Source: DAOMNO01 sp035443885 (GTDB taxonomy: Bacteria > Planctomycetota > Phycisphaerae > Phycisphaerales > SM1A02). Taken from it: 64,000 bases of DNA. The stretch spans positions 1 through 64,000 of the forward strand of contig DAOMNO010000012.1 of NCBI GenBank assembly GCA_035443885.1. Direction: 5' to 3'. Shown here one piece after another: positions 42,884 through 50,150 of the stretch. The notes under the pieces were generated by a model. The model was not told the DNA's origin and did not search any database. It saw only the letters and a program-made list of their open reading frames with translations. The position numbers and the translations under genes are program-made. Within the stretch, counting starts at the first letter, position 1. Each line of letters starts with the position of its first letter.

Positions 42884-43432
42884 TCATCTCCGCCGGCGGC
42901 AGCCGAACGCTGCGAGCGCGAACACGCCCAGCGCGCCGGGCGCGGGGATCGGCAGACCGAAGTGCAGATCGTCATATACGACGAGCTGAGAGCCAATAAT
43001 TCGATATAAATATACTTCATCGAACGGCTCATCAGAAACTAATCCGGCGAACATAGAGGGATGGTCCCAAAATTGGACGCTTGTAAATGTTAACATGCCT
43101 TTGTAATACAGATTAAATACAACGCTGCCAATGAAATCAACAGCAACGGCATGTCGAGGCGTATCAAAGTAGAAACGCGAGCCAGGCTGTGCGAGTAGAC
43201 CGAAGAACTCACCATCATTCCAAGCCCAGTTACCCGGCGCGAACGTAATGCCGTGGGAATCGTAATACTGAGTATTGATCGGAATGCCATGCACGGGACC
43301 CACGAAATCAATCGTGCTATGCGACGGTACCGCCGCTTCCCACGCGGCCTTGTTCGTGTATTGAATAACACTTGCCTGCGCTGAACTGGCCATCATGATG
43401 AAGCTGATAAGAACAAAGATGAGCGATCGCAT
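42884..43432 (-). CDS. exported PEP-CTERM-like protein of the QYTxKxxW family
   Basis: 182 residues. Signal peptide (MRSLIFVLISFIMMASSAQA), then VIQYTNKAAWEAAV...STIDFVG, and the sorting tail PAPGALGVFALAAFGCRRRR. It is homologous to the gene at 431 over its whole length (for example HGIPINTQY against HGTPLHSQY, RFYFDTPRHAVAVDFIG against RFYFETPQKWIAVDFVG). It is the last gene of the minus-strand cassette copy. Surface location is inferred from the tail; molecular role unknown. Confidence 0.75.
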   Translation of the reverse strand: MRSLIFVLISFIMMASSAQASVIQYTNKAAWEAAVPSHSTIDFVGPVHGIPINTQYYDSHGITFAPGNWAWNDGEFFGLLAQPGSRFYFDTPRHAVAVDFIGSVVFNLYYKGMLTFTSVQFWDHPSMFAGLVSDEPFDEVYLYRIIGSQLVVYDDLHFGLPIPAPGALGVFALAAFGCRRRR

Positions 43433-43460
43433 GTCTGGGTTCCTTTCGCAAGCGAAGCGA

Positions 43461-43486
43461 TGGACTGCGCCGGTAGGCGCAGCCCA
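43461..43486 (-). terminator. hairpin after the dockerin gene
   Basis: CTGCGCC/GGCGCAG with loop GGTA, extended by TGG/CCA with one mismatch. It begins 12 bases after the dockerin stop and precedes the sorting-signal gene, in the same place as the hairpin at 377-410. No T-run. Confidence 0.5.
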
Positions 43487-43498
43487 TCATGATGTCAA

Positions 43499-43903
43499 TC
43501 AGTTATCGAACGGGTCATAGCCCGGGCACACCGGGCAATTCTGACACTGGGTGATGTAGTTGTTGAACCAGCACGTCCAGTTGTCCTTGGTGAGCTGCGA
43601 AGCGTTGCCGGTCATGATGTTGTAATAATCCTGCCACTGCTGTTGGGTGAGACCCGCATCAGTAAGTTCATCGGAGAGCGACTTGACGGTCGTCACCACG
43701 CCGGGGCAAGGCCCCCACGCGCCAAGCAGAATCAAGAGGTCCTGCACATCGACGACACCGCTGTCGTTGAGGTCCGGCGAGCCGAAACACGGCGTACCAG
43801 AATACGAGCCCCATGCCCCAAGCAGAACAAGCAGGTCCTGCACATCGACCCGGAAATCGCCGTTGAGGTCAGCCGGGCAGTAGGAAGCCGGTTCGGGGAT
43901 CAT
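43499..43903 (-). CDS. small dockerin-like protein with two dockerin halves and C-terminal Trp/Cys module
   Basis: 134 residues, MIPEPASYCPADLNGDFRVD at the start. Compared with the copy at 62 it contains two dockerin halves (VDVQDLLVLLGAWG and VDVQDLLILLGAWG) instead of one, then the same module with AGLTQQQWQDYYNIM, WTCWFNN and QCQNCPVCPGYDPF. No signal peptide. The ATG at 43903 shares one base with the upstream stop (TGATG), the same arrangement as at 60-64; an ATG three codons earlier is also in frame. It is the middle gene of the cassette. Confidence 0.7.
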   Translation of the reverse strand: MIPEPASYCPADLNGDFRVDVQDLLVLLGAWGSYSGTPCFGSPDLNDSGVVDVQDLLILLGAWGPCPGVVTTVKSLSDELTDAGLTQQQWQDYYNIMTGNASQLTKDNWTCWFNNYITQCQNCPVCPGYDPFDN

Positions 43904-44475
43904 CAGGAACATCTCCGCCGGCGGCAGCCGAACGCAGCAAGCGCGAACACACCCAGCGCGCCGGGCGCGGGAACAGGTAACCCAAAATGAATATCATCGA
44001 TATACACATGGCTAAGAGGTAAGGGCCGGAATAGTTTCGCATGTGTGAATGACTCGGTCGAAAGCAGGCCGAGGAACAATCCTGTGCTGCCAACAATGTA
44101 GTGGCTTGTATACAGCAGCGTATCATTTGAATAGAGTTGAATTTGTAATCCACCCGGAAAATCAGCGGCAAGTGCATGTTGTGGCACGCTAAACGTGATC
44201 CAAATATCATTATTACTGCCCCTGATGCCTTCTCCGTCGTTTGCCATTCCAGACGAATGAAAATACCCCAACTGCTGCCCGGTGAAGGTTACGCCGAGGT
44301 CGGTTGAGTGCATCGGGAGAATCGGGAATCCGTCTTGTCCACCCACAAAGTCAATCGTCGTGTACGCGCCTACCGCATTCTGCCATGCGGATTTGTTCGT
44401 GTATTGAACGACAGCGCCATCTGCTGCGGCGCAGCAACCCAGAAGAATCGCGATGCTTACAAGAGTAACTTTCAT
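43903..44475 (-). CDS. exported PEP-CTERM-like protein of the QYTxKxxW family
   Basis: 190 residues from the Met at 44475, which has GGAG about nine bases before it; the open frame extends further but without support. Signal peptide MKVTLVSIAILLGCCAAADG. Then VVQYTNKSAWQNAVGAYTTIDFVG and VTFTGQQLGYF, and the tail PAPGALGVFALAAFGCRRRRC. Homologue of the genes at 431 and 42884. Its stop overlaps the next gene's ATG by one base, so the dockerin protein is probably translated by the same ribosomes. Confidence 0.75.
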   Translation of the reverse strand: MKVTLVSIAILLGCCAAADGAVVQYTNKSAWQNAVGAYTTIDFVGGQDGFPILPMHSTDLGVTFTGQQLGYFHSSGMANDGEGIRGSNNDIWITFSVPQHALAADFPGGLQIQLYSNDTLLYTSHYIVGSTGLFLGLLSTESFTHAKLFRPLPLSHVYIDDIHFGLPVPAPGALGVFALAAFGCRRRRCS

Positions 44476-44497
44476 GTCATCATCTCCATTGCTGAAA

Positions 44498-44525
44498 CCC
44501 CGGACGACCCGTTGGCCGTCCGGGG
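44498..44525 (-). terminator. hairpin after the HAF/dockerin gene
   Basis: CCCCGGACG pairs with CGTCCGGGG over a 10-base loop, 15 bases past the stop codon. As with the hairpins at 377 and 43461 there is no T-run. Confidence 0.5.
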
Positions 44526-44540
44526 CATATGCTTGATATC

Positions 44541-46280
44541 TCAGTTGGCGAACGGGTCCGTCCCAATGCACTGCGGACAGTTCACGCACTGCATCACGCG
44601 GTTCTTGAAGTAGCAACTCCAGCGAGCTTTCTGTCGATCGCTGCCATTCATCATGACTTCAAGGAACTCGTTGAACTGCTGCTGGGTGATTCCGGCTTCG
44701 GTCAGCAAATCGCTCAGCGACAACACGGCTGTGTCGAAACCCGGACACGGGCCCCAGTTCGCCAGTAGAATCAGCAAATCCTGCACGTCCACAGCGCCAG
44801 TGTCATTGAGGTCTGCACAGCCGCCAGATGGCCCCCACGCCGCGAGCAGAATCAGCAGGTCAAGCACATCCACGACGAAATCGCCGTTGAGGTCGCCTGC
44901 GCAGTAGGATGCCGGAATCAGCAGAAACGCGCGACGAATGCTCAACCATTCGATTTCTTTCTCGTTCTCGTCAATCGCCTCAATGTGGCGAAGCCCTTCT
45001 CCCACAATCCAGCCGTTGTTGTTGATGTCGTAGGCGTGAGTCAGTCGAATCCACTCCTCGCCGTGATCGCACGCGATGAGGTCGTTCAGATCGAACGCTT
45101 CCCACTGGGAATCGGCATAGCGCCAGAGAACTGCAGCATTGGTCTCATCGCTACGTCCGACAACGTATAGTTCATCATCATCGAACGGGTCGGCAATGGC
45201 ATAAGCCCGCATGTCGTCGTTGGATGCGTTTGGCAGTGTCGGCAGTTCGATCGGAGTTGCCGTCAGTGAATCCCAGAATGTGCCGCGTTCGCGACACTGC
45301 TGACCTACGGTTTTATACGAACTTCCGACAATGTTCTCACTGATGTTGGCATCGTACGCAACGGTCTTGGATGCCGATCCGGGGTTCAGCGATTCCAGAT
45401 TGGCAGCCACGCTGGTCCCCCATGCTGAACCGGTTTGTGTATCCAGCACGTTGCAGTTGTGACATGTGCCGCAGAACGACTCGTCGCTGCTCACGCCGAT
45501 CGTCAATCCGGTATCACCGATGCCGAGCGCTTCACTTCGACAATCTTCCGGGAACATGGCGTTGCACTGTGTCGGCGCCAGCGTGTCAAATGGAAAAGAC
45601 GACAGATCAATCGTCATCTTGAAGCCACGGTAGGCAGACCAGACGGGAGTGGTGTTCTCGAACAGATACCCGCCGACCAGCGTGGGATATGGAGTGTCGT
45701 TGTTGATCGCTTGTCCGTCACTCGGTTCGCCGCCGAGCTGATTCCCAAGACCCAAGCTGATATCACCCTGCGAAGAGAGCCTCCAAAGCCATGCTTCAGT
45801 CGGGCTTGTCGTTACATTGCCGACAAGATAACCGCTGTCGTTGATGCCTCGCGCATCCATGTGAATAGGCCCGGAGGGTTCGGCAGGAGACGGCAACTGT
45901 GAGATCCCTGCGCTTCTGCCATAGGCAGGATGGAGGAGCCAGACAAACCCGCGTTCGCGCGTGCCGACGCCTGAAGTATAAATCCTACACCAGCCTGCAA
46001 CTTCTCCATGATCATTGATGCCGTAGGCCGCTGCTTCAGGCGGAGTGACGTCACGGAAATCAGGTGATGGATTCCCAAGATCAATGATTCGATACCTCGG
46101 CGTCATAGGCGGATCAGCGCTGGCTGGCGTTGCGGCGGTCATCACCCATGCCACCATCGGCGCGAGCGACCAGACGCAGCAGAGCGTGCCGGAGCCGATG
46201 CGCCACAGCCTTGATATGCGCCAAACGCTGCAATCATGTGTGTGTGTGTGTGTGTGTTTCTGTCTCACGATCGTTGGCAT
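44541..46280 (-). CDS. secreted HAF-repeat-like protein with dockerin and Trp/Cys module; microsatellite in the coding sequence
   Basis: 579 residues from the Met at 46280, chosen because AAAGGAG lies 8 bases before it. The start MPTIVRQK is followed by HTHTHTH encoded by a (CA)10 tract, then a hydrophobic signal segment (CCVWSLAPMVAWVMTAATPA). The body has HAF-type repeats with GI-N-x-x-G-x-x-V-G turns (AAYGINDHGEVAGWC, DARGINDSGYLVGNV, AYDINNNGWIVGEG). From about residue 460 come two dockerin halves (LNGDFVVDVLDLLILLAAWG, LNDTGAVDVQDLLILLANWG), then the module AGITQQQFNEF, WSCYFKN, QCVNCPQC, DPFAN. Loss or gain of one CA unit would shift the frame. Confidence 0.78.
   Translation of the reverse strand: MPTIVRQKHTHTHTHDCSVWRISRLWRIGSGTLCCVWSLAPMVAWVMTAATPASADPPMTPRYRIIDLGNPSPDFRDVTPPEAAAYGINDHGEVAGWCRIYTSGVGTRERGFVWLLHPAYGRSAGISQLPSPAEPSGPIHMDARGINDSGYLVGNVTTSPTEAWLWRLSSQGDISLGLGNQLGGEPSDGQAINNDTPYPTLVGGYLFENTTPVWSAYRGFKMTIDLSSFPFDTLAPTQCNAMFPEDCRSEALGIGDTGLTIGVSSDESFCGTCHNCNVLDTQTGSAWGTSVAANLESLNPGSASKTVAYDANISENIVGSSYKTVGQQCRERGTFWDSLTATPIELPTLPNASNDDMRAYAIADPFDDDELYVVGRSDETNAAVLWRYADSQWEAFDLNDLIACDHGEEWIRLTHAYDINNNGWIVGEGLRHIEAIDENEKEIEWLSIRRAFLLIPASYCAGDLNGDFVVDVLDLLILLAAWGPSGGCADLNDTGAVDVQDLLILLANWGPCPGFDTAVLSLSDLLTEAGITQQQFNEFLEVMMNGSDRQKARWSCYFKNRVMQCVNCPQCIGTDPFAN
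46237..46256 (-). repeat. (CA)10 dinucleotide microsatellite within a coding region
   Basis: Ten uninterrupted TG units on the plus strand, CA on the coding strand, encoding HTHTHTH just after the eighth codon of the gene at 44541. Such tracts change length by slipped-strand mispairing. Because two is not a multiple of three, each change would switch the frame. Confidence 0.85.
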
Positions 46281-46791
46281 AGCAGAACTCCTTTGGAGTT
46301 GCCCGGCCATCCGTGATCGAAACCGGGAAGTCATCGCAACAAGCGCGTTCAACCAATCAGCGCAGCAGCATGATGCCGAACGACAGCGCGGGCGTTGAAC
46401 GCCCCGGCTGAAGTGCTGAAACTGACTGACAAACGTGCTCATCATTCAAACCCCCCGGCCCCCCCGATACCGCCACAGGCAGCCGGAAGTGGAGGATTGG
46501 CGACGATCCCGGAACCTCCGCCCCGTGCGGAAGCCCGGCGTCGCTGTTTCAGCGTACAGCAAGAATGGCCGTTTGCAAGCAGAATCTCTCGGTTTTGGCG
46601 AGGTCTGCGCAGTGTGACAGAGGCGCGAGGGCCATAGTTGTCTGGCGTGGAGCAAGGGCATTCCACAGGTCAGTACACGGCAAATCGCCGATCCTTGCGC
46701 GCGGACATGCTGCAAAATGAAAAAACCCGGCTCGTACCGGGTTTGTCAATCGCACTTTGGCACTGGGCAGCGTACGCCGCAATTGAGTGGC
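46281..46791. other. intergenic region between the HAF/dockerin gene and rplQ
   Basis: About 510 bp with no supported gene. It holds the leader of the gene at 44541, a C-rich tract (46451-46466, runs of six and seven C), and the rplQ terminator. Several short frames cross it but none has a ribosome binding site with a recognisable product. Confidence 0.45.
46718..46743 (-). terminator. intrinsic terminator of the ribosomal operon
   Basis: On the minus strand AACCCGG, a 6-base loop and CCGGGTT form a 7-bp stem followed by TTTT and a further T-rich stretch. It lies 49 bases past the rplQ stop. Confidence 0.85.
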
Positions 46792-47463
46792 TCAGGCCTT
46801 CTCTTCGCCGCCCTCTTCAGCGGGGGCTTCAGCGACAGGCTCCGCCTCGGCGACAGCCGTGGCTGCGGCGGGCTTGGCATCATCCGGCCCGAAGCCCTTG
46901 CGAAGCCGAGCCGCGTATGCCGTGCGGCTGTCGGCTCGCTTGCGGCGGGTGGATGCGTTGCCGCCGATCTCCGGCCCTTCCTCCGTACCTATAAGTTGCA
47001 GCAGCACGAGGTCGGTGCCGTCACCCAGACGATGGCGGCCCGTGCGGACGATGCGGGTGTAACCGCCGTCGCGATCAGCGAACTTCGGCGCGACCTTCGT
47101 CATGATGTGCTGCACGAGGCGCGGGGCCTTGCGCACTTCGCCGTAGCGATTGAACTCGATCTCGCTGGCATCGGGCAGGTCAAAGTGAGCATTGTCCTTC
47201 TTCGCATCCGGCACGTTGGGATCAGCCACCCATGCGTAGATCTTGCGGTCGTTGATCTTCGATTCGATCTGACGGCGCGCGGTGAAGGTGCCCTTCTTCG
47301 CCAGCGTGATGATCTTCTCCACAAACGGCTGCACGGCCTTCGCCTTGGGCAGTGTGGTTTCGATCTGACCGTGCTCAAAGAGACCGGCGGCGAGGTTGCG
47401 CAGCATGGCGCGGCGATGCTCGCTTTTGCGGTTCAGTTGCTTTCCGTAGATTCGATGACGCAT
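46792..47463 (-). CDS. rplQ: ribosomal protein L17
   Basis: 223 residues. The first 120 are normal L17: MRHRIYGKQLNRKSEHRRAM, LRNLAAGLFEHGQIETTLPKAK, FVEKIITLAKKG, and GGYTRIVRTGRHRLGDGTDLVLLQL at about 150. The C-terminus continues for about 60 residues, rich in Ala and Glu (AVAEAEPVAEAPAEEGGEEKA), unusual for L17. CAGGAG precedes the ATG at 47463; the open frame upstream is not used. Last gene of the operon, 59 bp after rpoA. Confidence 0.96.
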   Translation of the reverse strand: MRHRIYGKQLNRKSEHRRAMLRNLAAGLFEHGQIETTLPKAKAVQPFVEKIITLAKKGTFTARRQIESKINDRKIYAWVADPNVPDAKKDNAHFDLPDASEIEFNRYGEVRKAPRLVQHIMTKVAPKFADRDGGYTRIVRTGRHRLGDGTDLVLLQLIGTEEGPEIGGNASTRRKRADSRTAYAARLRKGFGPDDAKPAAATAVAEAEPVAEAPAEEGGEEKA

Positions 47464-47522
47464 GTGGAAACTCCTGAGAAAAACCCGACGAACGCCTTCA
47501 CGTTCGACGGGCATGGTTCATA

Positions 47523-48530
47523 TCAAACATTCGCGGGTGGCTGATAGCCTTCCGGCAGTTGCATACCAAGTGAGAGACCAAGCTCGGAAAGCTTGCGCTT
47601 CACTTCGCGCAACGATGTCTTGCCGAAGCTGCGCACCGCGAGCAGGTCCGGCTCATTGCGGGTGACGAGTTCCGCCACGGTCTTGACCTTGGCGGATTCC
47701 AGGCAGTTGCTCGCGCGGACCGTAAGATCCAGCTCCGCGACCGACATGTTGAGCTTGCGGATGAGGTCTTCATCCACACTGGCGGCGGCGGACGCTTCAT
47801 GGGAAACAGTCTGGCTGCCGATCTCGAAATACTGCACGAAGGGATTGAGATGCTTGCGAAGAATCTTTGCAGATTCGACCAGTGCAAGGTCGGGCGACAC
47901 CGTTCCATCCGTCCAGATGTCGATGATGAGTTTGTCGTAGTTCGTCTTCTGACCGACGCGAGTATTTTCCACACGGTAGCGCACGCGCTGCACGGGGCTG
48001 AAGACGGCATCGATCGGAATCTCGCCGATCACCTGATCTTCACGCTTGGAATACTGCTCCGAAGCAGGCTGGTAGCCGCGACCGTTGGACACGGTGAGTT
48101 CGGCTTCAAAGTCGATCTCATCCGTCAGGGTGGCGATGACGTGCGTGGGATTGTGAATCGTGATCGAGGTATCGCCTTCGATCAGGTCCGCCGTCACTTC
48201 GCCGGGGCCGGTGGCTGCGATGCGCATCGTCTTCGGCTCATCGCTATCAAGGCTGATGATTAAGCCCTTGATGTTGAGAACGATATCGGTGACATCTTCC
48301 AGCACGCCGGGCATGGTGGTGAACTCGTGCTCGACGCCCTGAATGCGAACCTTTGTAACGGCTGCGCCTTCAATAGACGAAAGGAGAATGCGACGAAGGC
48401 TGTTGCCGATCGTCGTGCCGAAGCCGCGTTCAAACGGCTCAATGATGAAGCGGCCGAAGGTCTGCGACCTCGACTTGTCATCAACAACAACCTGTGCAGG
48501 CAGCTCTAAGCCGCGCCAACGAACATGCAT
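47523..48530 (-). CDS. rpoA: RNA polymerase alpha subunit
   Basis: 335 residues from the ATG at 48530 (GGAG 8 bases before); a GTG three codons earlier is also in frame. Alpha-NTD motifs: FIIEPFERGFGTTIGNSLRRILLSSIEGAAVT and MPGVLEDVTDIVLNIKGL, assembling beta and beta-prime. Alpha-CTD (about 260-325): ELDLTVRASNCLESAKVKTVAELV and FGKTSLREVKRKLSELGLSLGM, which contacts UP elements and activators. It follows rpsK directly; rpsD, usually between them, is absent. Confidence 0.97.
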   Translation of the reverse strand: MHVRWRGLELPAQVVVDDKSRSQTFGRFIIEPFERGFGTTIGNSLRRILLSSIEGAAVTKVRIQGVEHEFTTMPGVLEDVTDIVLNIKGLIISLDSDEPKTMRIAATGPGEVTADLIEGDTSITIHNPTHVIATLTDEIDFEAELTVSNGRGYQPASEQYSKREDQVIGEIPIDAVFSPVQRVRYRVENTRVGQKTNYDKLIIDIWTDGTVSPDLALVESAKILRKHLNPFVQYFEIGSQTVSHEASAAASVDEDLIRKLNMSVAELDLTVRASNCLESAKVKTVAELVTRNEPDLLAVRSFGKTSLREVKRKLSELGLSLGMQLPEGYQPPANV

Positions 48531-48681
48531 GACTGACACTCCAACTTCAGCAGACCTGACACTTCAGGAACCCGCCGGTTCTCGGTGGTCGATCGAATCC
48601 TGCTGAGCGATTCGACGCCCCTTCTGTCCGGTCGGGGAAACGATCTTCTTGCCCCGTCACAATCAATCCGTACACAAAGCT

Positions 48682-49056
48682 TTACACGCGGCGCTGCTTG
48701 GGGGGACGGCAGCCGTTGTGCGGAATCGGCGTGTGGTCTTCCACCGCGGTGATGTTCAGCCCGTTGTTCTGCAAGGCGCTGATGGCGGACTCGCGACCGG
48801 AGCCGGGGCCGTTCACATGAACCTCGATCTCACGCATGCCCATGCGCTTCGCCTTGGCGGCGCACTTCTCTGCGGCGCGCGTGGCGGCGAATGGCGTGGA
48901 CTTTCGCGCGCCCTTGAAGCCGACGGTGCCCGCTGAATCCCAGCACAGCGTCTCGCCGTTGACATCGGTGATCGTAACGATCGTATTGTTGAACGTCGCC
49001 TTGATGTGGGCGATGCCCTTGACCACGTTCTTTCGAATCTTCTTCTTCTTAGCCAT
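48682..49056 (-). CDS. rpsK: ribosomal protein S11
   Basis: 124 residues. [74 protein letters not shown] and [16 protein letters not shown] are the standard S11 blocks. 43 bp after rpsM. The following 151-bp gap to rpoA is where rpsD would be expected; it contains no such gene. Confidence 0.98.
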   Translation of the reverse strand: MAKKKKIRKNVVKGIAHIKATFNNTIVTITDVNGETLCWDSAGTVGFKGARKSTPFAATRAAEKCAAKAKRMGMREIEVHVNGPGSGRESAISALQNNGLNITAVEDHTPIPHNGCRPPKQRRV

Positions 49057-49099
49057 GTGAGAGTGTTCTGCGTTCTAAGGTTTTGTGGAATGCGCGGTA

Positions 49100-49477
49100 T
49101 TAGCCCTTCACGCCCTTCTTGCCGGCAACCGTCTTCTTCTTGCCCTTGCGGGTGCGGGCGTTGCAACGCGTGCGCTGGCCGCGAACCGGCAGACCGCGAC
49201 GATGACGGTCGCCCCGATAGGAACGAATGTCCTTCAGTCGCTGGATGTGCTGCTGCGTCTGGCGACGGAGCGCACCCTCGACAATGTAGTTCGCGTCGAT
49301 GAGCGTCGCGATCGAGCTGACCTCCTGGTCGTTCAGATCCTTGGCGCGACGATCGGGGTCGATACCGGTCTCCTTCAGAATCTGATCCGCGAACAGCGGT
49401 CCGATGCCGTAGATGTACTGGAGCGCGTAGCGGATCTTCTTATTTTCGGGGAGGTCAATACCTGCAATACGTGGCAT
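49100..49477 (-). CDS. rpsM: ribosomal protein S13
   Basis: 125 residues. [62 protein letters not shown] and a basic end [11 protein letters not shown] identify S13, at the head of the small subunit contacting the P-site tRNA. 36 bp after rpmJ. Confidence 0.98.
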   Translation of the reverse strand: MPRIAGIDLPENKKIRYALQYIYGIGPLFADQILKETGIDPDRRAKDLNDQEVSSIATLIDANYIVEGALRRQTQQHIQRLKDIRSYRGDRHRRGLPVRGQRTRCNARTRKGKKKTVAGKKGVKG

Positions 49478-49513
49478 GTTCCAACTCCAAATGTGGCCGT
49501 GGAATACGACCGC

Positions 49514-49630
49514 TCAACCCTGCCGCTGCTTGAGGCGGGGATTCTTCTTGTTAATGACGAAGCGTTTGCCCTTTCGAATCACGATCTGGCAATCCTTCGT
49601 TTGTCTTTTGATGCTGCTTCTGATCTTCAT
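49514..49630 (-). CDS. rpmJ: ribosomal protein L36, zinc-site lost
   Basis: 38 residues: [20 protein letters not shown] then [18 protein letters not shown]. The usual L36 has zinc ligands Cys11, Cys14, Cys27 and His33. Here 14 is Cys but 11 is Thr, 27 is Asn and 33 is Leu, so no zinc site is left (a C-minus form). GAGG lies 8 bases before the ATG. It stands between infA and rpsM as in most bacteria. Confidence 0.95.
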   Translation of the reverse strand: MKIRSSIKRQTKDCQIVIRKGKRFVINKKNPRLKQRQG

Positions 49631-49660
49631 GATGAACCTCAGTTCTTTGTGCTGAGTGCT

Positions 49661-49876
49661 TTAGTGCCTGTACGTGATTCGCCCTTTGCTCATGTCGTAG
49701 GGGCTGAGTTCGACCTTGACCTTGTCGCCCGGAAGAATCCTGATGTAGAACTTTCTCATCTTGCCGCTGACGTAGGCGAGAATCTGCTGGTTGTTTTCCA
49801 GTCGGACCTTGAAACGCGCATCGGGAAGAGCTTCGACGACTTCCGCTTCAAGGGTGATCTTTTCCTCTTTCGCCAT
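49661..49876 (-). CDS. infA: translation initiation factor IF-1
   Basis: 71 residues from the Met at 49876: [60 protein letters not shown] then [10 protein letters not shown], an S1/OB fold. It binds the A site during initiation. Ten in-frame codons upstream (from 49906) are not needed. The 274-bp gap to secY holds no adk or map gene, which are common there in other phyla. Confidence 0.96.
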   Translation of the reverse strand: MAKEEKITLEAEVVEALPDARFKVRLENNQQILAYVSGKMRKFYIRILPGDKVKVELSPYDMSKGRITYRH

Positions 49877-50150
49877 ACGTTTGCCTGTTATCCTTACGCC
49901 GAGCACGAACGAACTGCTTCTCTGGTGTGCGCTACGCAGCCGGAAGCGCTGAGCCGGACCATCCTGCTCAGGCCGAGCCGCTGTGATGTTCTTCCGAGAC
50001 GGGCCGGCATCCCACAGGGGAAAATCCGCTGCGAATCGCTCCCTTGAGGCAGGGTGCGCTCACCGGTCCTGTCGAAACTGGACTTGGACCCCAAGTATAG
50101 CCCCTCAGCGGAAGCTGACAACCGGTTCATCGTGTGGCACACCTGCGCGG

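Noticed and set aside
46237..46256. (TG)10 as a telomere-like or assembly artefact
   Set aside because: It sits inside a coding frame with a correct ribosome binding site and signal peptide, so a genuine microsatellite is more likely.
46451..46466. C-rich tract as a G-quadruplex on the minus strand
   Set aside because: Only two G-runs (six and seven) are present. Four shorter runs could be made from them, but nothing else supports a structural role.
49085..50047. 320-codon open frame antisense to rpsM, rpmJ and infA
   Set aside because: Ribosomal genes occupy the minus strand; the plus frame is a shadow.
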